Origin: Vanessa cardui
Taxonomy: Eukaryota > Arthropoda > Insecta > Lepidoptera > Nymphalidae
DNA: 64,000 nucleotides
NCBI RefSeq assembly: GCF_905220365.1
Contig: NC_061139.1
Location: forward strand, 12,237,001 to 12,301,000
Direction: 5' to 3'
Shown: piece after piece, positions 24,601 through 39,600 of the stretch
Position numbering within the stretch: position 1 is the first letter of the stretch
How the letters are laid out: every line of letters starts with the position of its first letter
Program-made: the position numbers and the translations under genes
Notes under the pieces: model-generated
The model's input: the letters and a program-made list of their open reading frames with translations, nothing else
The model's database searches: none
What the model was told of the DNA's origin: nothing

Positions 24601-27600
24601 ACTTTTGCAGTGTCAGTGAAGCTACCACCGGTTCGGAAGGTACATTCTACCTAGATAAAAATTCTTATTTGATAGTTAAACAAATGAAATAATATAAATT
24701 AAGCATTAAGCTGTAATTTTTTTTTTTTTTTTCATAAATGTATTTCTAGATTTATTAATTGTTTTTACAACATTAAATGCTTAAATATATTTATATACAA
24801 ATATGAACTAAAACTAGTTACTGTATAAATCTTGACCGCGTGGAATGGTGGCAAGAATGCTAGCAGCATTTCCCCTTTGAATCGCAATTCCGATCCTCTG
24901 GGCAAAAAACGAACCAACCCTCCTGTCACCAGTGGAGGCAATGAGGCGAGGTGTTATACTTTTGATGAAGCTTTTTGCACCACTACTCCAAGGGCCAAGC
25001 GTTTCGACAGCAAATGGAACAAAAAAAGTAATTAGATATAATACACGAATATTTAGTTATTTTTTTGGCTTCAGCTTTTTCCGCGGCGGCACCGGCTCTT
25101 AACATTGTTTCTCGGATATGAGATGGAGCCAACGTGTCAACACATGTAGCGTCCCACACAAGGGCCCGACCTCGTTCCCAGGGAACCAATGTTAATCCAT
25201 CAGGTCTCTTACCATCATCACGACTAATTCCACGAGGCTCAGTAAGAGCAGGAACGTCGATGGTGGCAAGAGCCCTTTTTATTATGTCATTAAGAGAACC
25301 GTGGCGGAAAAGCCTACCTGAACTCCTTAGGCAAGAGAGACCATGTAAACCGAAAGAGTCTACCTCCTTTCCACACGGGCATCTGTGTTCAGAACACAGA
25401 TGTAATTAATACGAGCAATATAATAATGTAGATACTCTTAACCTTTAACGGAGATTGCCAATATCTAGCTGAGACTAAAACTTGATGGAAGCGAATTACC
25501 TGAACCGCTGGGAACGAATTTAAACAAAAAAGCTGGTCGGCGGCGTTTCTTCTACAACTACAGTCTTCAAGCATTAATGCTTAATCTATTTGGATAAAAC
25601 TGAACTAAGCATCAAGAGACTTTTGCACGTTTGCCTTACAACCTCGTAAATGCAATTTGAAATGTTTGTCCGTGGGATACTAGCATTTAAAAACCCACAA
25701 TGAGTTCCCACTTAAGATATAATAACACTAAAAGGTATTAGATTGAACCAAAAATGGTATACCCCCAAAAAAGTATATTTCTATTTCAATATGTAGGACC
25801 GTTTGAACGCATTCCAAGTTTTAATAACCCCGCTTAACTGAAATCCGCTTAAGTTGAAAAACCCGGAGCCTCCATTAAGGCTTTTTTGTCAACCGACGAA
25901 CGTAATATGGGTTTCATGAAAACCGAGACTGTATGAATTATATTAAATGTATATCATATTTTCATTTTCTCAATAATAAAAGAAAATCATAATTGTTAAA
26001 TTATATGTGTATAATAACTGATGTGAAAAATAGAAGCTTGAAAATATTGATTTATATTTTTCCTGGACTACGGCTCAAAAAATGGATAAATCCTGTAAAA
26101 ATGTTGACAGCCTTAAAGCTCCTCGTAGCGCTATTCAATTGAACCTTACCACCTCTTAAAACCATCAAGTTTTATGCTGTGACAGATACAGAAATAAATA
26201 AAGTAATTAAATATATACTTATATTGATATGGTAGTATTCATACTACAATTTAAATTCACAATGGACGAATTGAAACATCACAAAAATTAAACTTTACGA
26301 GTATAACGTGCAATGTATCCAATAAATACCAAATGACTTTCCAAAGTGTCGAAATTGCAGACAGACTTCAAAATTCCTTTATTTATGTCTTCAAGATTAC
26401 TTTTTCTTCACTAACACTGGATCTACCCCTAAAACGCGGGAGAAACTAGGGACGATGACTAGTTCTATATAAACAGAAAGTATATCCTTCATCTGTTATA
26501 GAATAACATCCAAGAATCAATTTTTCCATCACCAATAGATTTGTCCGTATCAAAGAGTAAGCGAGATATTCTTACTAAAATATTATTGGTAGCGAATTGA
26601 CAGTTAGACCTTTTATGTGAAAACCCATCCAGATAGGTCACTTACTTCTTAGATATATTATCGTACAATAGTATGTGTTCCGCTATCGACAAGATATTCA
26701 TTTAAAATATTATCTAGTACCACTAACTATGCATCTCTTTTGACGAAATTTAATTTCCTCCTTTCAAAAACACTTAAGACCTTTTAAGTTTAGCAATATA
26801 TCCTTATTTTATATTTAAAACAGCTATTAATGGTATGCTGTATATCTTTGCAACGTATTAACTGTTATACGTACAGAAGAAAGAAAAGTCAATTCAGAAG
26901 AAAATCGGAAAACGATTACACGTGTCGTGAACAAACGCAGTCGCGAGAAAAGATAGTTCATAATAAATGGCATATCGTACCTTTTATTACGAGATATTTC
27001 AGTATTTGGGCTAGAATTTAACAAGACACGTGGAAAGCCAAAGAAACAACGCCCAGTGCTCCATTTCAAGCTACTGGAGCTACACAATAGCCTCACGTGC
27101 AGGCTGAGAATTTTCCAATTTTTCAATTCACGACGACGTTGTGTTACTCTTATTTCACAAAGATTTCTATTTGAAAATTTTCCTTATATACTTTCGAATG
27201 ATATTACATTGACGTTTACGTAACCTATACATAAAATGAAATTGGTGTGTCTGTTTGTAATATTAAAATAGCCTTTTTTACTCAATGCATATGTATGTAT
27301 ACACGGTACATATACCAAAATAATATTTTTTACAATTTTTGTCTGTCTGTCTGTTTGTTCCGGCTTATCTCTAGAACATCTGGACCAATTTTGACGGGAC
27401 TTTCACTGGCAGATAACAGAAATAATAGGGAGTAACTTAGGCTATAATAAATGTTTTTTTGTTAAATTCAAACACGTACAAGGTCGCGGGTACAGTTACT
27501 TTTCAAATAAAATGTTAGAAGGTATTATTAATTTATTGATTTAACGAAATTTATAAAGAGCTTAATACCGTTTCGAAACATTATTTATAATTTATTTAAT

Positions 27601-30600
27601 ATAAATTATTGTTCAGATAAATTAATATTTCCACCGCTTTTGTATTACTTTGATGTAATACGATCAATTTTAATTGCTTCAGGTCAATAGCCTGATTAAA
27701 ATAGGCTATTTGACAATGCGAAAAATATTGTCTATTATTGTAATCAGTGTATGTTATGAGTTTAAAAATGGTTATTTACTAACGAAACTTGAAAATAATA
27801 TTTAATATATTCAAAAACAAATAAATAAAAATGCATTTTACTTTACTCCAAATATAACAATAACTATAACTACGTTATATAATCGTAAATCGACTTTTAT
27901 GTAGTCTAATACTTTTCATTTCACTTTACTTAGGAGGACTCTAAAAAATATGTTAAATACGCAATTATTTTTATTAATTTTTAGTGCATATTCATTTGTT
28001 TTAAAATAGAGTTTGTTTGAAGTCGGTTTTTCTTTTTGTTAAAATTTTTATTTATTGCATTCATTTACAACCGCGCAGTTTAGTCTTCGTTAAACGTCAT
28101 CGCCCCGACTCTGTAAATCTTGACACCATATAATCAAATTTTTCTCAATAAATAGACTATTTAAAATAAAGAGGTTTTTGAATTATTAATTATTTATTTA
28201 TTATTATTATGATTAGATACTTTATACAAATGACACACATATTTATAATAGTAGTATAGATTACGATTGATAACAACTAAAAAACAATCGTAACATCACT
28301 ATACATTCTAGTATATATTTCTAACTACTTTTAATAGTTAGTAAAGTAGCTTCCCCTTCGCCTCACTTTTATGGGTAATGTACTTTAAATCGACAAGGAA
28401 TAAACAAATGAATGATTATTTTTTTCCATAGAAGATATTTTTTTATACTTGCGAGAACAACAACAACAACAACAGCCTGTCAATTCCCACTGCTGGGCTG
28501 AAGGCCTCCTCTCCCTTTGAGGAGAAGGTTTGGAACATATTCCACCACGCTGTTCCAATGCGGGTTGGTGGAATACACATGTGGCAGAATTTCTATGAAA
28601 TTTGTCACATGCAGTTTTCGTCACGATGTTTTCCTTCATCGCTGAGCACGAGATGAATTATAAAGACAAATTAAGCATATGAATCAGCGGTGCTCACCTG
28701 GGTTTGAACCCGCAATCATCGGTTAAGATGCACGCGTTCTACCCACTGGGCCATCTCGACTCATACTTACGATAACTAGTGTCAAATAATGTCACCAGGC
28801 CCTCAGCCCTCCATTGGTATAATACAATATTTTGAGAGAATGTTGATCATCAAACTATACTAATATTATTTATGTGAAAGTAACTCTGTACATCTGTTCG
28901 TTGAATCGAATTTTATGAAATTTTGTATGAAGCAGATTTCAACTCCAAAGAAGCTACTTGTTTTTTGCCTAACAAATGACAACCAAACCCCTAAAACGCT
29001 AACAAAACCGCGGGTGACAACCAGTAATCGATATCTATTAGTCGAATATTAATTTTCAGATGAAAAATTAAATAAGGTTAAAATAATCTCAAAAAAAATT
29101 TGTAGAGAAGCTTAAATTCACGCATCTGAGAGCTCGTGAAATGAGATGCCTTTCCCCCATTTTAAACACATGTCAAGTTAGTTCAGAGAATCTTCTAGTT
29201 CAGTAGATACTTAATTCAGGCAAATATGCACTTATAAAACAAAACTTATTAAAAATGTGAGTTTTTTATGGGACGGCCAAAAAATATTTAATAAATATTT
29301 AAACATCAGTTTATACAATTATTGAAAATTTATTATTAAATAAAACTAACTTCAATTCACATTTGTATATATTTAATTTTTTATTTAATGTTAATAATTC
29401 TTATGTAAATAAATTTCATGATATTTGATTATACTAACAAATAAATATGGATTGAAATAAAAAAAAAACGGTATCTTTATTTCGTTTAATCTTCTAATAC
29501 GATTGAATAACAAATTCGAAACGAACAGAAGAGATTCAAGACTACGGAGAGTAAAGGCTAGTAAGATTTTCTAAGCAAAAACATCCTTTTAGCCTAAAGG
29601 CTAGCCCAAACCGGAGTTCAAACACAGGAATACGGGAACTACAGCCACAAGATTCACAGTTAAATCTTTGAAGGCACGATTCTACATTGTGCTGGACATC
29701 ATTAAAGGCTGTGTGTATCTTAGCGGAGGATGTATTTTTCGTATGATCTTTCACTGCGCTCTCATCTGTCTTTCATTTACAGTGTACATGTCTAAATGTT
29801 GACATTGCATTGTAACTTTTATTGCGAATGCAGTAAGAATCAAAACTGAATGTTACGCTTTCTCAATGTGCAATTTCACCACCTTGCATATCGTGATACG
29901 GTCCACCCTCCACGTATCCCCTTGGGGATATTAGGTTTCTTTTTCGAAAAACTATTTCATACATTTTCATCTTTCCAAATAAATTCATCTTTGGCATAAT
30001 TGGTAACACGGAGCGATTTCTATTAATGAATATATTTGTAACTCAAGTTGCTTTTCAACTTAGTAGTACTTTAAATTTATTTCAGGAAGTCAACAAAAGG
30101 AAAACCTTCCAACGCTTAAAGTAAAAGTAGTAAAAGTAAAGTAACAACCTGTACCTTTCCCACTGCTGATATAATGCCTCCTCTTCCATTAAGGAGAGGG
30201 TTTGGAACATATTCCACCACGCTGTTCCAAATGGTGGAATGCACATGTGACAGATTTTGATTAAATTAGACACATGCAGGTTTCCTCACAATGTTTTCCT
30301 TCAGATGAATTATAAACACAAATTAAAGACATATATATAGTGGTGCTTGTCTGGGCTTGAACCCGCAATCATCGGTTAAAATGCACGCGTTCTAATCACT
30401 AGGCCATCTCAGCTCATACTCAACGCTTATGGATCTAAATTCAATTAAATGTCAAATGAATAAATAAAATTTTAACAAAAAGAAAAACCGACTTCAAACA
30501 AAACACTTTTTTAAAACAAATGAATATGCACGAAAAAGTAATACAAATAATTGCGTATTCAACATATTTTTTAGAGTCTTCCTAAGTTAAATGAAATGAT

Positions 30601-33600
30601 AAATATTAGACTACTTAAAAGTCGATTAACGATTATATCATGTAGTTATAGTTATTGGTATATTTGGAGCCGGTGTCAGCCACGGTGCCCTTGCCCCAAC
30701 AATCAAAAGAAAAAAGCGATACGAGCCCCTTGATTGATCCAGTATATTATTGTGTAAAAGGTAATTTGTAAAAAACATATTTGTTAAAGTATTCTCGTAT
30801 TGTTTTTTCATAGATATACTGTAGGGTTTTATTGGCTGACACCGACTCCAAATATAACAATAATTATAACTACATGATATAATCGTTAATCGACTTTTAA
30901 GTAGTCTAATATTTTTCATTTCATTTAACTTAGGAAGACTCTAAAAAATATGTTGAATACGCAATTATTTTTATTACTTTTTCGTGCATATTCATTTGTT
31001 TTAAAAAAGTGTTTTGTTTGAAGTCGGTTTTTCTTTTTGTTAAAATTTTATTTATTTTTTGATTTTAAGTGAAGCTGATGTTGACTAACTAATTTTTTTT
31101 AATATGGATAGATTAAGCGTTCCGTTTATATGAGTCAGAAACTACTTCGAGGACAATTTCAAAGGAAACTTGCGAATAAAGCAAAAATAGACTTTCGAAA
31201 ATGCGGATTTAATACGTCACGCGGCGTAAACTACAAGGATCCCTCGAAAGAGCTGTAATCGAACTCAGCAAAAAAACTTTGAAAAAGACCAACTATATTT
31301 CGTACATCATATGACATCACATCATATACACAAAATTTGATTAAAGATAGTAAGAAATTCTGCCCCATATCGCACCCTAACTGCGAGCCGTATAGGAGCT
31401 CCATCACTACATAGTATAAAACAAAGTAGCTTTCTCTGTCCCTATATCTTTAAATCTACGCAACGGATTTTGATGCGGTTTTTTTTAAAAGATAGTGTGA
31501 TTCAAGGGGAGGTTTGTGTATATAATACATGAACAATATAGTAAAGGAACACTGATAATTTTAGAAGTTTGCGATGTGATGTCGTAAATAAACAAATTCT
31601 GTAGTATATTTAGTATCAGTATTGCACCCGTGCGAAGCCGGGGTGGGTAGCTAGTTGATTATAATATTCGACTATGATAATTACATAAACATAACCACAT
31701 TACGGAAGGTGACTCAAATATCCAAATAACCTATACATAAAAGATTCGACCGAGTATCGCTAACGTGCTCCTCAGAATTGTTGCGTTCGCTCCCGTTCCC
31801 TTAATTTGTCATGGATCCTGTGCTCAGAACCTTACCAAACTTTCGCCAATCTACCCTTAAAGTATATCCTTTATAATAAAAAAAGAATCATCAAAATTGG
31901 TTAACGTGATTTTGAGTTATTCACCTATTTGTCGCGCATATACATAATGCAAATTTAAGACTTATGTCGTTTTCATACGGATACCATCATCGGAAAAAAA
32001 TAAAAAAAAAATGGGACCCCACGGGAAGCACTACCTTTCAAACAAAAAAAAATTATCAAAATCGGTCCACCCAGTAGAAAGTTATGAGGTAACAAACATA
32101 AAAAAAAAAAAAAAGAAAAAAAAAAAAAAACATACGGACGAATTGATAACCTCCTCCTCCTATTGGAAGTCGGTTGAAAAATAAAGAGTTTTTCTTATAT
32201 AACAAAACAGAGTCTTTTTTAATTTACTGCTGACAATATATATCCAAAGAAATAAAAGGTTAGGTATAATTGTATCGAAAATTGAAGTTTATTTTTACCC
32301 ATACAAACCAAAAAGACCATCCCAACCAATAAACCTTGCCCATAAACGAATCTCGAAAATTGAGTAATTAATAAATACACGCAAACCTCTTTTGAAACCC
32401 TTTTATTCATTACCTAGAATAAATTAACTATCACCATCATCAACGGCCTATAATAAATTAACTAATCACTAAATAAAACTATTATGTAGACTTGATAGTA
32501 AAATCTTGAAACAAAAATATACGAAAACTCAAACTCAAACTACTTTATTCAATAAAGAAAAACTTATTGATGGTCAATTGAAACAGTACCACCGGTTCAG
32601 GAGTGAAAATACCCTGACCTGAGAAGAACCGGCGAAAGAAACTCGGCGGTTTTTTTTGTGTCTCATATATTATATAAACAATTTAATATGAAATGAAATA
32701 GCCAGGAGGCGATCGTTTCATTCCCAAGGTGTGCTATCGGCAATAAACTCATTAATTGTATAATAACCTTTTGCACACAAGCGTTCCTAATTTTTTTTTT
32801 ATTTGGCAACAGAGGCATTTTGAACGCTGTCAGGGATCCTGTTGTAAAACCGTATACATTACCCCACAAAGGAGTTACTGACTCTATACAGTCAAGTAAC
32901 AGGAGTAACAAGTTTGTGTTTGTTCCTTGTACCAATGCTATGAGTACCGCATTTTCACATAAAATCATTATAATAATATTTCATAAAAATATATCATAAT
33001 TCGGGAAAGCTTTGCTATCAAACATTACACATTAAGACTTATCGTAATTAGATTAAACTACGCCATTCGCTCATGAATAAACCCATGACATCATATTATT
33101 TCTAGATATTCGTAAAAACTACGAACGTCACCAATAATTTCGGGACTCAACGCTTATCGAATCAATCACTCAGAGAAATCGCATACGAATATTGAATTTA
33201 GAAGCAATATCAGTCAATTTTGGGCGAATCATAAAAAAAAGCTGGCTGTTATCATACAAACTGATTCATTCGGGATACGTGGTGGAATCGGACGCTCAAT
33301 TTGCGTCGATTCCTTTATCCAGAGCCTGTCAAGCGCGGGTCTCCACTGAATGTAAATGAAGACTATGGTGGGGTGCGACTGTAAGCGGTAACTTGCAGCA
33401 TTTTTATATGAAAACTCACAAAAGACAAACTAAAGACAGTTGTACTGTCTTTAGTCTCAACAAAAAGGTCATTTATATCATTATCACCTCAATATCACCT
33501 CATTATCATATCAATTTCAATTATTGTTTGCCAATAAATAAGTTAATCTGTCTTTAATCAATGTTTCAGAAACTGGAAGTTTAACATACATATATTTCAA

Positions 33601-36600
33601 GTTTACTTTCGTAAAAATGTTTATACAAATCAACAAATCTCGTTCGTAAATATTCATTCAAATAATTGAAACCTACATAGTCCAATCGTCAAGTCTATAT
33701 CGTTTTAAACCATATTTAAAATCGGCGAAATATTTATAGTGTTCTTGATTATTGTATCTATAGATATAATACAACACTATTCCACTTTACTTGTATGTAC
33801 TCTAATTTTGCTTCTCAAGTCTTGATTACAGCTTCACAAACAATCAAAACGCTATTAAGCCAGTCCACAATGAATTACACATTCACAGATTATTGAAGAT
33901 CTCGACCAATGAGAGCGAGTTAATTAAACGTCATAGTTGTTTATTTTGAAAAAGTTCCATTTTTAAAAAGTCATCGTCGGTTTTAAGGTATTGTTAAAAC
34001 AAGCAAAATGCGATCTTACATTCAACCAATCTTGTGATTGTTTAATTTTAATTTTATTCCAGCCATACCTTTATAAAAAGGTTAATCCGGTTACAATCTG
34101 ACCGCAGACCGAGAGTATCTTCACATTTATATTCGCGAAACGACCACGAAGGGAGGAGATGACCTTTTTATCAGAGGTGTGCTTGTAGGTTAGAATTGCT
34201 TTTTAAGCCTCCCGCCCTAAAGTTTGATACCTTACAACTCACTCGCCTATAAATATTTAATGCTTTAATACATTTTAGAACTGGGTCCATATGTTTCCAA
34301 ATTCATTCGTTAATGAATATTTAATATTTTTTAAAATATTTAAAAACAAATGAATTCTATCGATTGTGTGAATTTCTGATCTCTAATCTATATAAAATAC
34401 AACAGACGCTTCTCGTCTGCAATACAAAACTATATCAACAACAACAACAACGACAACAACAGCCTATAAATTTCCCACTGATCAACACCCTATTTTAAGG
34501 AGAAGGTTTGGAACATATTCCACCACGCTGTTGCAATGCGGGTTAAAACTATAATCTAATACAAATTTAACGTTTTACAACAAAATGGTACAAATAAAAT
34601 AATTAACGTGCTTAATGAGACAACCTTACTTAATGGGAGAGCAGATGTCTATCAAACAGCGGTATTTTAATTAATGTTTAACTCTTCAAAGCGTTCATCA
34701 AATGTGCTATTTCTCAAATTAAGGCGTTTATAAGCTTGTATGATGTTGCTGTGTATACTCTATTCCGAGTTCCGACCATAACAGGAAAAAAGCGAAATAA
34801 ACAACATCTGACTACAAATTGCCGCGATATTATTGGTCGATAACTTGATTAATCTATGATATTCAATATCGATTTGAGAGAAATGTTGCTCGTAGTTAAT
34901 TTAAAGTGGAAATAAGTGGTTTAGTTAAGTAACAGCCCGTTAATATACCACTGCTGAGCTAAGGCCTCCCCTTTATTGGAGAGGGTTTGGAACATATTCC
35001 ACCACGCTCTTCCAATGCGGGTTGGTGGAATGCACATGTGGCAGAATTTCGATGAAATTAGACATATGCAGGTTTCCTCACGATGTTTTCCTTCACCGCC
35101 GAGCACGAGATGATTTATAAACACAAATTAAGCAATCTACCTGGTGGTAGGCTTTGTGCAAGCCCGTCTGGGTAGGTACCACCCACTCATCAGTTATTCT
35201 ACCGCCAAATAACAGTACTCAGTATTGTTGTGTTCCGGTCTGAATGGTGAGTGAGCCAGTTTAACTACAGTCACAAGGGACATAACATCTTAGTTCCCCA
35301 GGTTGGTGGCACATTAACGATGTAAGGAACAGTTAATATTTCTTACAGCGTCATTGTCTATTGGCGATGGTCACCACTTACCATCAGGTGGCCCATATGC
35401 TCGTCCGCCAACCTATACCATAAAAAAGCACATATATATATAATGGTGCTTGCCTGGGTTTGAACCCGAAATCATCGATTAAGATGCACGCGTTCCAACT
35501 ACTGGGCCATCTCGGCTCAGTAAAACATATATTAATCATAATCTCTTATTGTATAATACAGCTGAGTTAATAACAAATCGCGTACAATACATAAATCTAT
35601 GGCTTGTTTATCTTTTTCCGGCTTGCATTATAATAGGCTATATACGTGTATACTCGTTACTATTTAAAACAATAATGTATATGAAATTGAAAAACCAATA
35701 CACGTTAATATATTTCTTTCCTTACAGTAGTCAATAATAATACTATAACTTCTTATTTCAAAACTGTGAATAGTTTCATCAACAAATCTATAAGAAGCCT
35801 CATTCTTAGGGTGGTCAATGTATCCACCTCTGTCTGTTCAATATTCGTTATAAATTTATTACAAATTATTAGAAGGTTGATATGAAAATAAGGAATTTCA
35901 TTTTGACGTAAATTAAATTACAACGAGAAATAATTTTGATGGTCGATGTCTAATAGATTTAATTTATAAATTTCATTTGTTTCACCCTCCACTTATAGCC
36001 CTGAACATATTTAATACTAATCAGAATCTGAATATATCTGAATAAATGTTATGAATTATATTCACATTTTGAAGGAAATGTAGTCTCGGAATTTCGCTAT
36101 TAAATAAGTAATAGTAAATTAGCTTCTTAAAGGGAATCTAATTGCTTATGGTATACCTATTTAGTTTTCTTTAACTTACGAGCGAATAAACGTTTTATTC
36201 TTTTAAAAGGTCACCAAAATATAATTATTGTTCTAGGAATCAAAGACACCGTTGAAACAGCAAGCAGTTCAGCAAATCAAGAGGATGAAGAGCCCAAAGA
36301 AGCCTGGATGCGTGCACCAGCGGGCGGCGTGGCCGTGAAGAGTGGGGAGGACGCCTTACTTACCTGCGTGGTCCTGGGAGCAAGAGGAAAACCGGTTCTG
36401 TGGAAAAGGGCAAGAGATCTCCAAGTTCTAACAGCTGGTGGCGTAAGAGTGACTCGAGATGAAAGAGTTACAGTTTTACATGATGATTGTAAGTAAATTG
36501 AATACATGTTTATCTTTTGCCTCTGATCCCATCACAAAAACAAAGTAATTAAATTGAATTTAAATTCAAGGGTGATTTTTCAAGTTCCATTCAGCTGTTC

Positions 36601-39600
36601 TCACAAAATTAGACAGATTCAATTTAGTTTCACCTTCTTCTTAGTTATTGGTGATAGAGTAATGGAACAGGATATAAGAATACCCACTTGTAAAAATAAT
36701 TAGAAGGAGGGTTTAAGCCATCTAATTACAGTCACTTAGAACAGGACATATTAAATCTCAATAATTTACATTTCTTACATCATCATCCTCCTGTCCCTAT
36801 CCCAATTTTATTTGGGATCGGCGCAGCATGTCTTCTCCTTCCATACTTCTCTGTCAGACGTCTGTCTTTTTAACCATATCGTCTTTCACACAATCCATCC
36901 ATCGTTTATCTGGTCGTCCTCTTACTAATATAATGTAACTTACACTTCTTGAATTGTCTATATAATCGAAAGCAGAGATCGAGTTTCTTCAGAAAATTAA
37001 AAAAATCTCAAATAAATTCATCCAAAATTTTAAAGTACGAGAAAAAATCTCTTTACACTTAGTATTTCAACAAAGGTAAACCCTTTGTTTGAACAGCGGA
37101 AGAACCTCTTCAGGGACCGGGTATCATGAAAGGCGGTGACGTCTGGGCTCTTGTCATAAAGTCAGTCAAACCATCAGACGCAGGCCTCTACATGTGTGAA
37201 CTGAACACTGAACCACCAGTCAGAAGCTTTCATAAATTAACTGGTATGTATTGTTAAAGTGATATTTCATTATATAAACAAATAGAACAGTATTTAATCA
37301 ACGTTTTCATGTATAAACATAAAATGTTGATTAAATTTCGCCCAAAACTATTTTACCTTCAAATAAATTTACATTTGACAGAACTAATTTGTAAATAGAA
37401 TAAATACAAATAAAACGAACAATAGGTTGGTTGTAAAGCATTTCAATTATCAATTTTGCTACATCAATTGTTCCAAAATCATATCCCAACCAGGTTTCCT
37501 TTCGCTCCAAAACCATATATATATTTGAGCCGACTATATTCCAGGACAAATACGGTTGAATCTTAACCAAGCGCGGCTTAAAATTCAATTCATATCAAAT
37601 CCACTGATATATCGCATGCTTAAATTCGTATTTATATTTGATCTTGTAAGTAGCGTTGAAGGAAAGCGTTGTGAGAAAACTTGCATGTGACATATACAGT
37701 TCTTTGTCTGGTAATATATATATTCGTTCTAAAGTAACTCAGTGGAATAATATCCAAACCTTCTCTTTAAAATGTCAGGGGTATTTCAAAAATCCAAATA
37801 TACTTTATTCAAGTAGACTTTTACAAGCACTTTGCCTTCTTTACCAAAGTATTTTTTACAAATGATTACATATGATTGAACTAATGAAACGGCAAAGTGA
37901 AATTTTAATGTAGAAACGGATACTTTGCCCAAATAAAACTTAATTGACTTTCCCGGCATTATGAGGGTATCACTGAGAAACGACACGACTTCACATTTGA
38001 TTTTGATGTATAGTCGACGATCTACCATATTTACTATTTGCAGTGATATCACGAGGGCTGACTCCGCCAGAAAATCAAAATGTGACCGACAGCTATTCTG
38101 CCAATGTGCCCACAATGGCTCTCGCCCATAATTACACGGATTGCTGTGTCTCTGCGAATGTGACAAAGAGTTGTTTGGGATACTGCAGCATTCAGAGTAT
38201 CTTGGACGGACCTGGTCAGGATCCGGAGGCTTGTCAGGCGGATTTCCCTGCTATTGTTAAGTAAGTTGACATAAGCAAATATTCAGCAAATCAGGAGTAG
38301 CAATTTCTGTTGAATTGAGGCTCAATATTATGACTTAAAATAAAATCAACAACTAATGAGATGATGAAATAATAATGTCATAAATGCATCCTATGTTTAT
38401 AAATATATTTTGTTTTTTTTTTTAAATTTGTTCTTAATTTAAAGTAGCTTATTGAACTTTTAATTAACAACGTCCTTAACTAACAGTTTTGTACTTAACT
38501 TAGCACAAACAAACATGGTAACTTATTTTCCATTCTCTAGTAATGACCCAATGTACCCAGAGAGCGATTATATACATGAAGACAATATATATTTGATATG
38601 TTTTTCATAGGTGTATGGCAGATGGTCGCAACCACGTGCCCTGCTGCATTCAGGAGCACATACCTGATATTTGTCAAGATGTATGTCGAGGAGAGTACTC
38701 GCCTGTGACTGATAATATTAAGACCCATTACTCCTGTGCTGCATCCATGGAGAAAACTTTAGCTTGCATTGTCGAAGGCATCGGTAAACACATCACTTAT
38801 TTACAAATAGGCCATCACTTCTAAGTAGCTCGACTCACTTATAAGTTCTGATAATAATTATAGGGGTGAATTAATAGTTTCGATAGCATTAATTTAGGGA
38901 CATAAATAAAAAAAAATTCTGTGTAAAAAATACTTAAAAAAAAGTTTTAGTCAAATAAAAATTTAAAAAGCTTCCCTACATAAATCTTTTTCCATTTGAA
39001 TGTAAACAAACCATTCTTAATATTACATTGTCCTCTTACTGTTATTATGCTGTTCATTTGTTTTTCAGAACTACTCCCAAGCCCACCAGAAGACGTCGAA
39101 GTTGAACCTCTTAATGAGAAACAGTTAAACGTATCATGGAGCCCACCAACAGAGAACGCAGAATCAGTTACCGAATACATCGTAAACGTGACAACTTTGC
39201 GATCATTTGATGCCCATTTGATAGATCCCTCTGAGAGTTCGTTAAAAAATGTTTCCAACAAAATGATACAGTCATTTACATATAAAGTACCATCGAATAA
39301 AACATTCCTGGTGTTGAACGACTTGCTGCCGTTTACAATGTACGAGGTCACGGTCACTTCATACAATATTCATGGTTCCAGTCTCCCGAGTTACGGAATC
39401 AGGTGAATTTATAATTCTATGCTTTTCATAATTGATATTTTGCTCCAACAAGCAAAATCTTAAGATTTATGCACGAATGAAAACCAATTTAGGTCGCTCT
39501 TCAATCCTGGTCTCTTAATCAAAAGCATATTGGTGATCATTATTTGGTTAGGTTAATAATCATTTGTTGATCTATATATATTCAATATTAATATTATAAA

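Larger units (their letters stand above)
9681..36236 (+). other. Intron 1 of the receptor gene (about 26.5 kb)
   Basis: Donor gtaagg at 9681, acceptor ttgttctag at 36236. It contains the Penelope-like pair, the foldback element, many SINEs and long AT-rich tracts, and no host coding exon that I can support. Splice phase (1) matches exon 2. Long first introns often hold enhancers; I cannot point to one. Confidence 0.85.

Noticed and set aside
37786..38166. 126-codon minus-strand frame
   Set aside because: Composed of repeat E and the antisense of exon 4.
38947..39366. 139-codon minus-strand frame
   Set aside because: Antisense of exon 6 (FN3 domain 1), whose plus-strand frame has the domain signature and splice sites.
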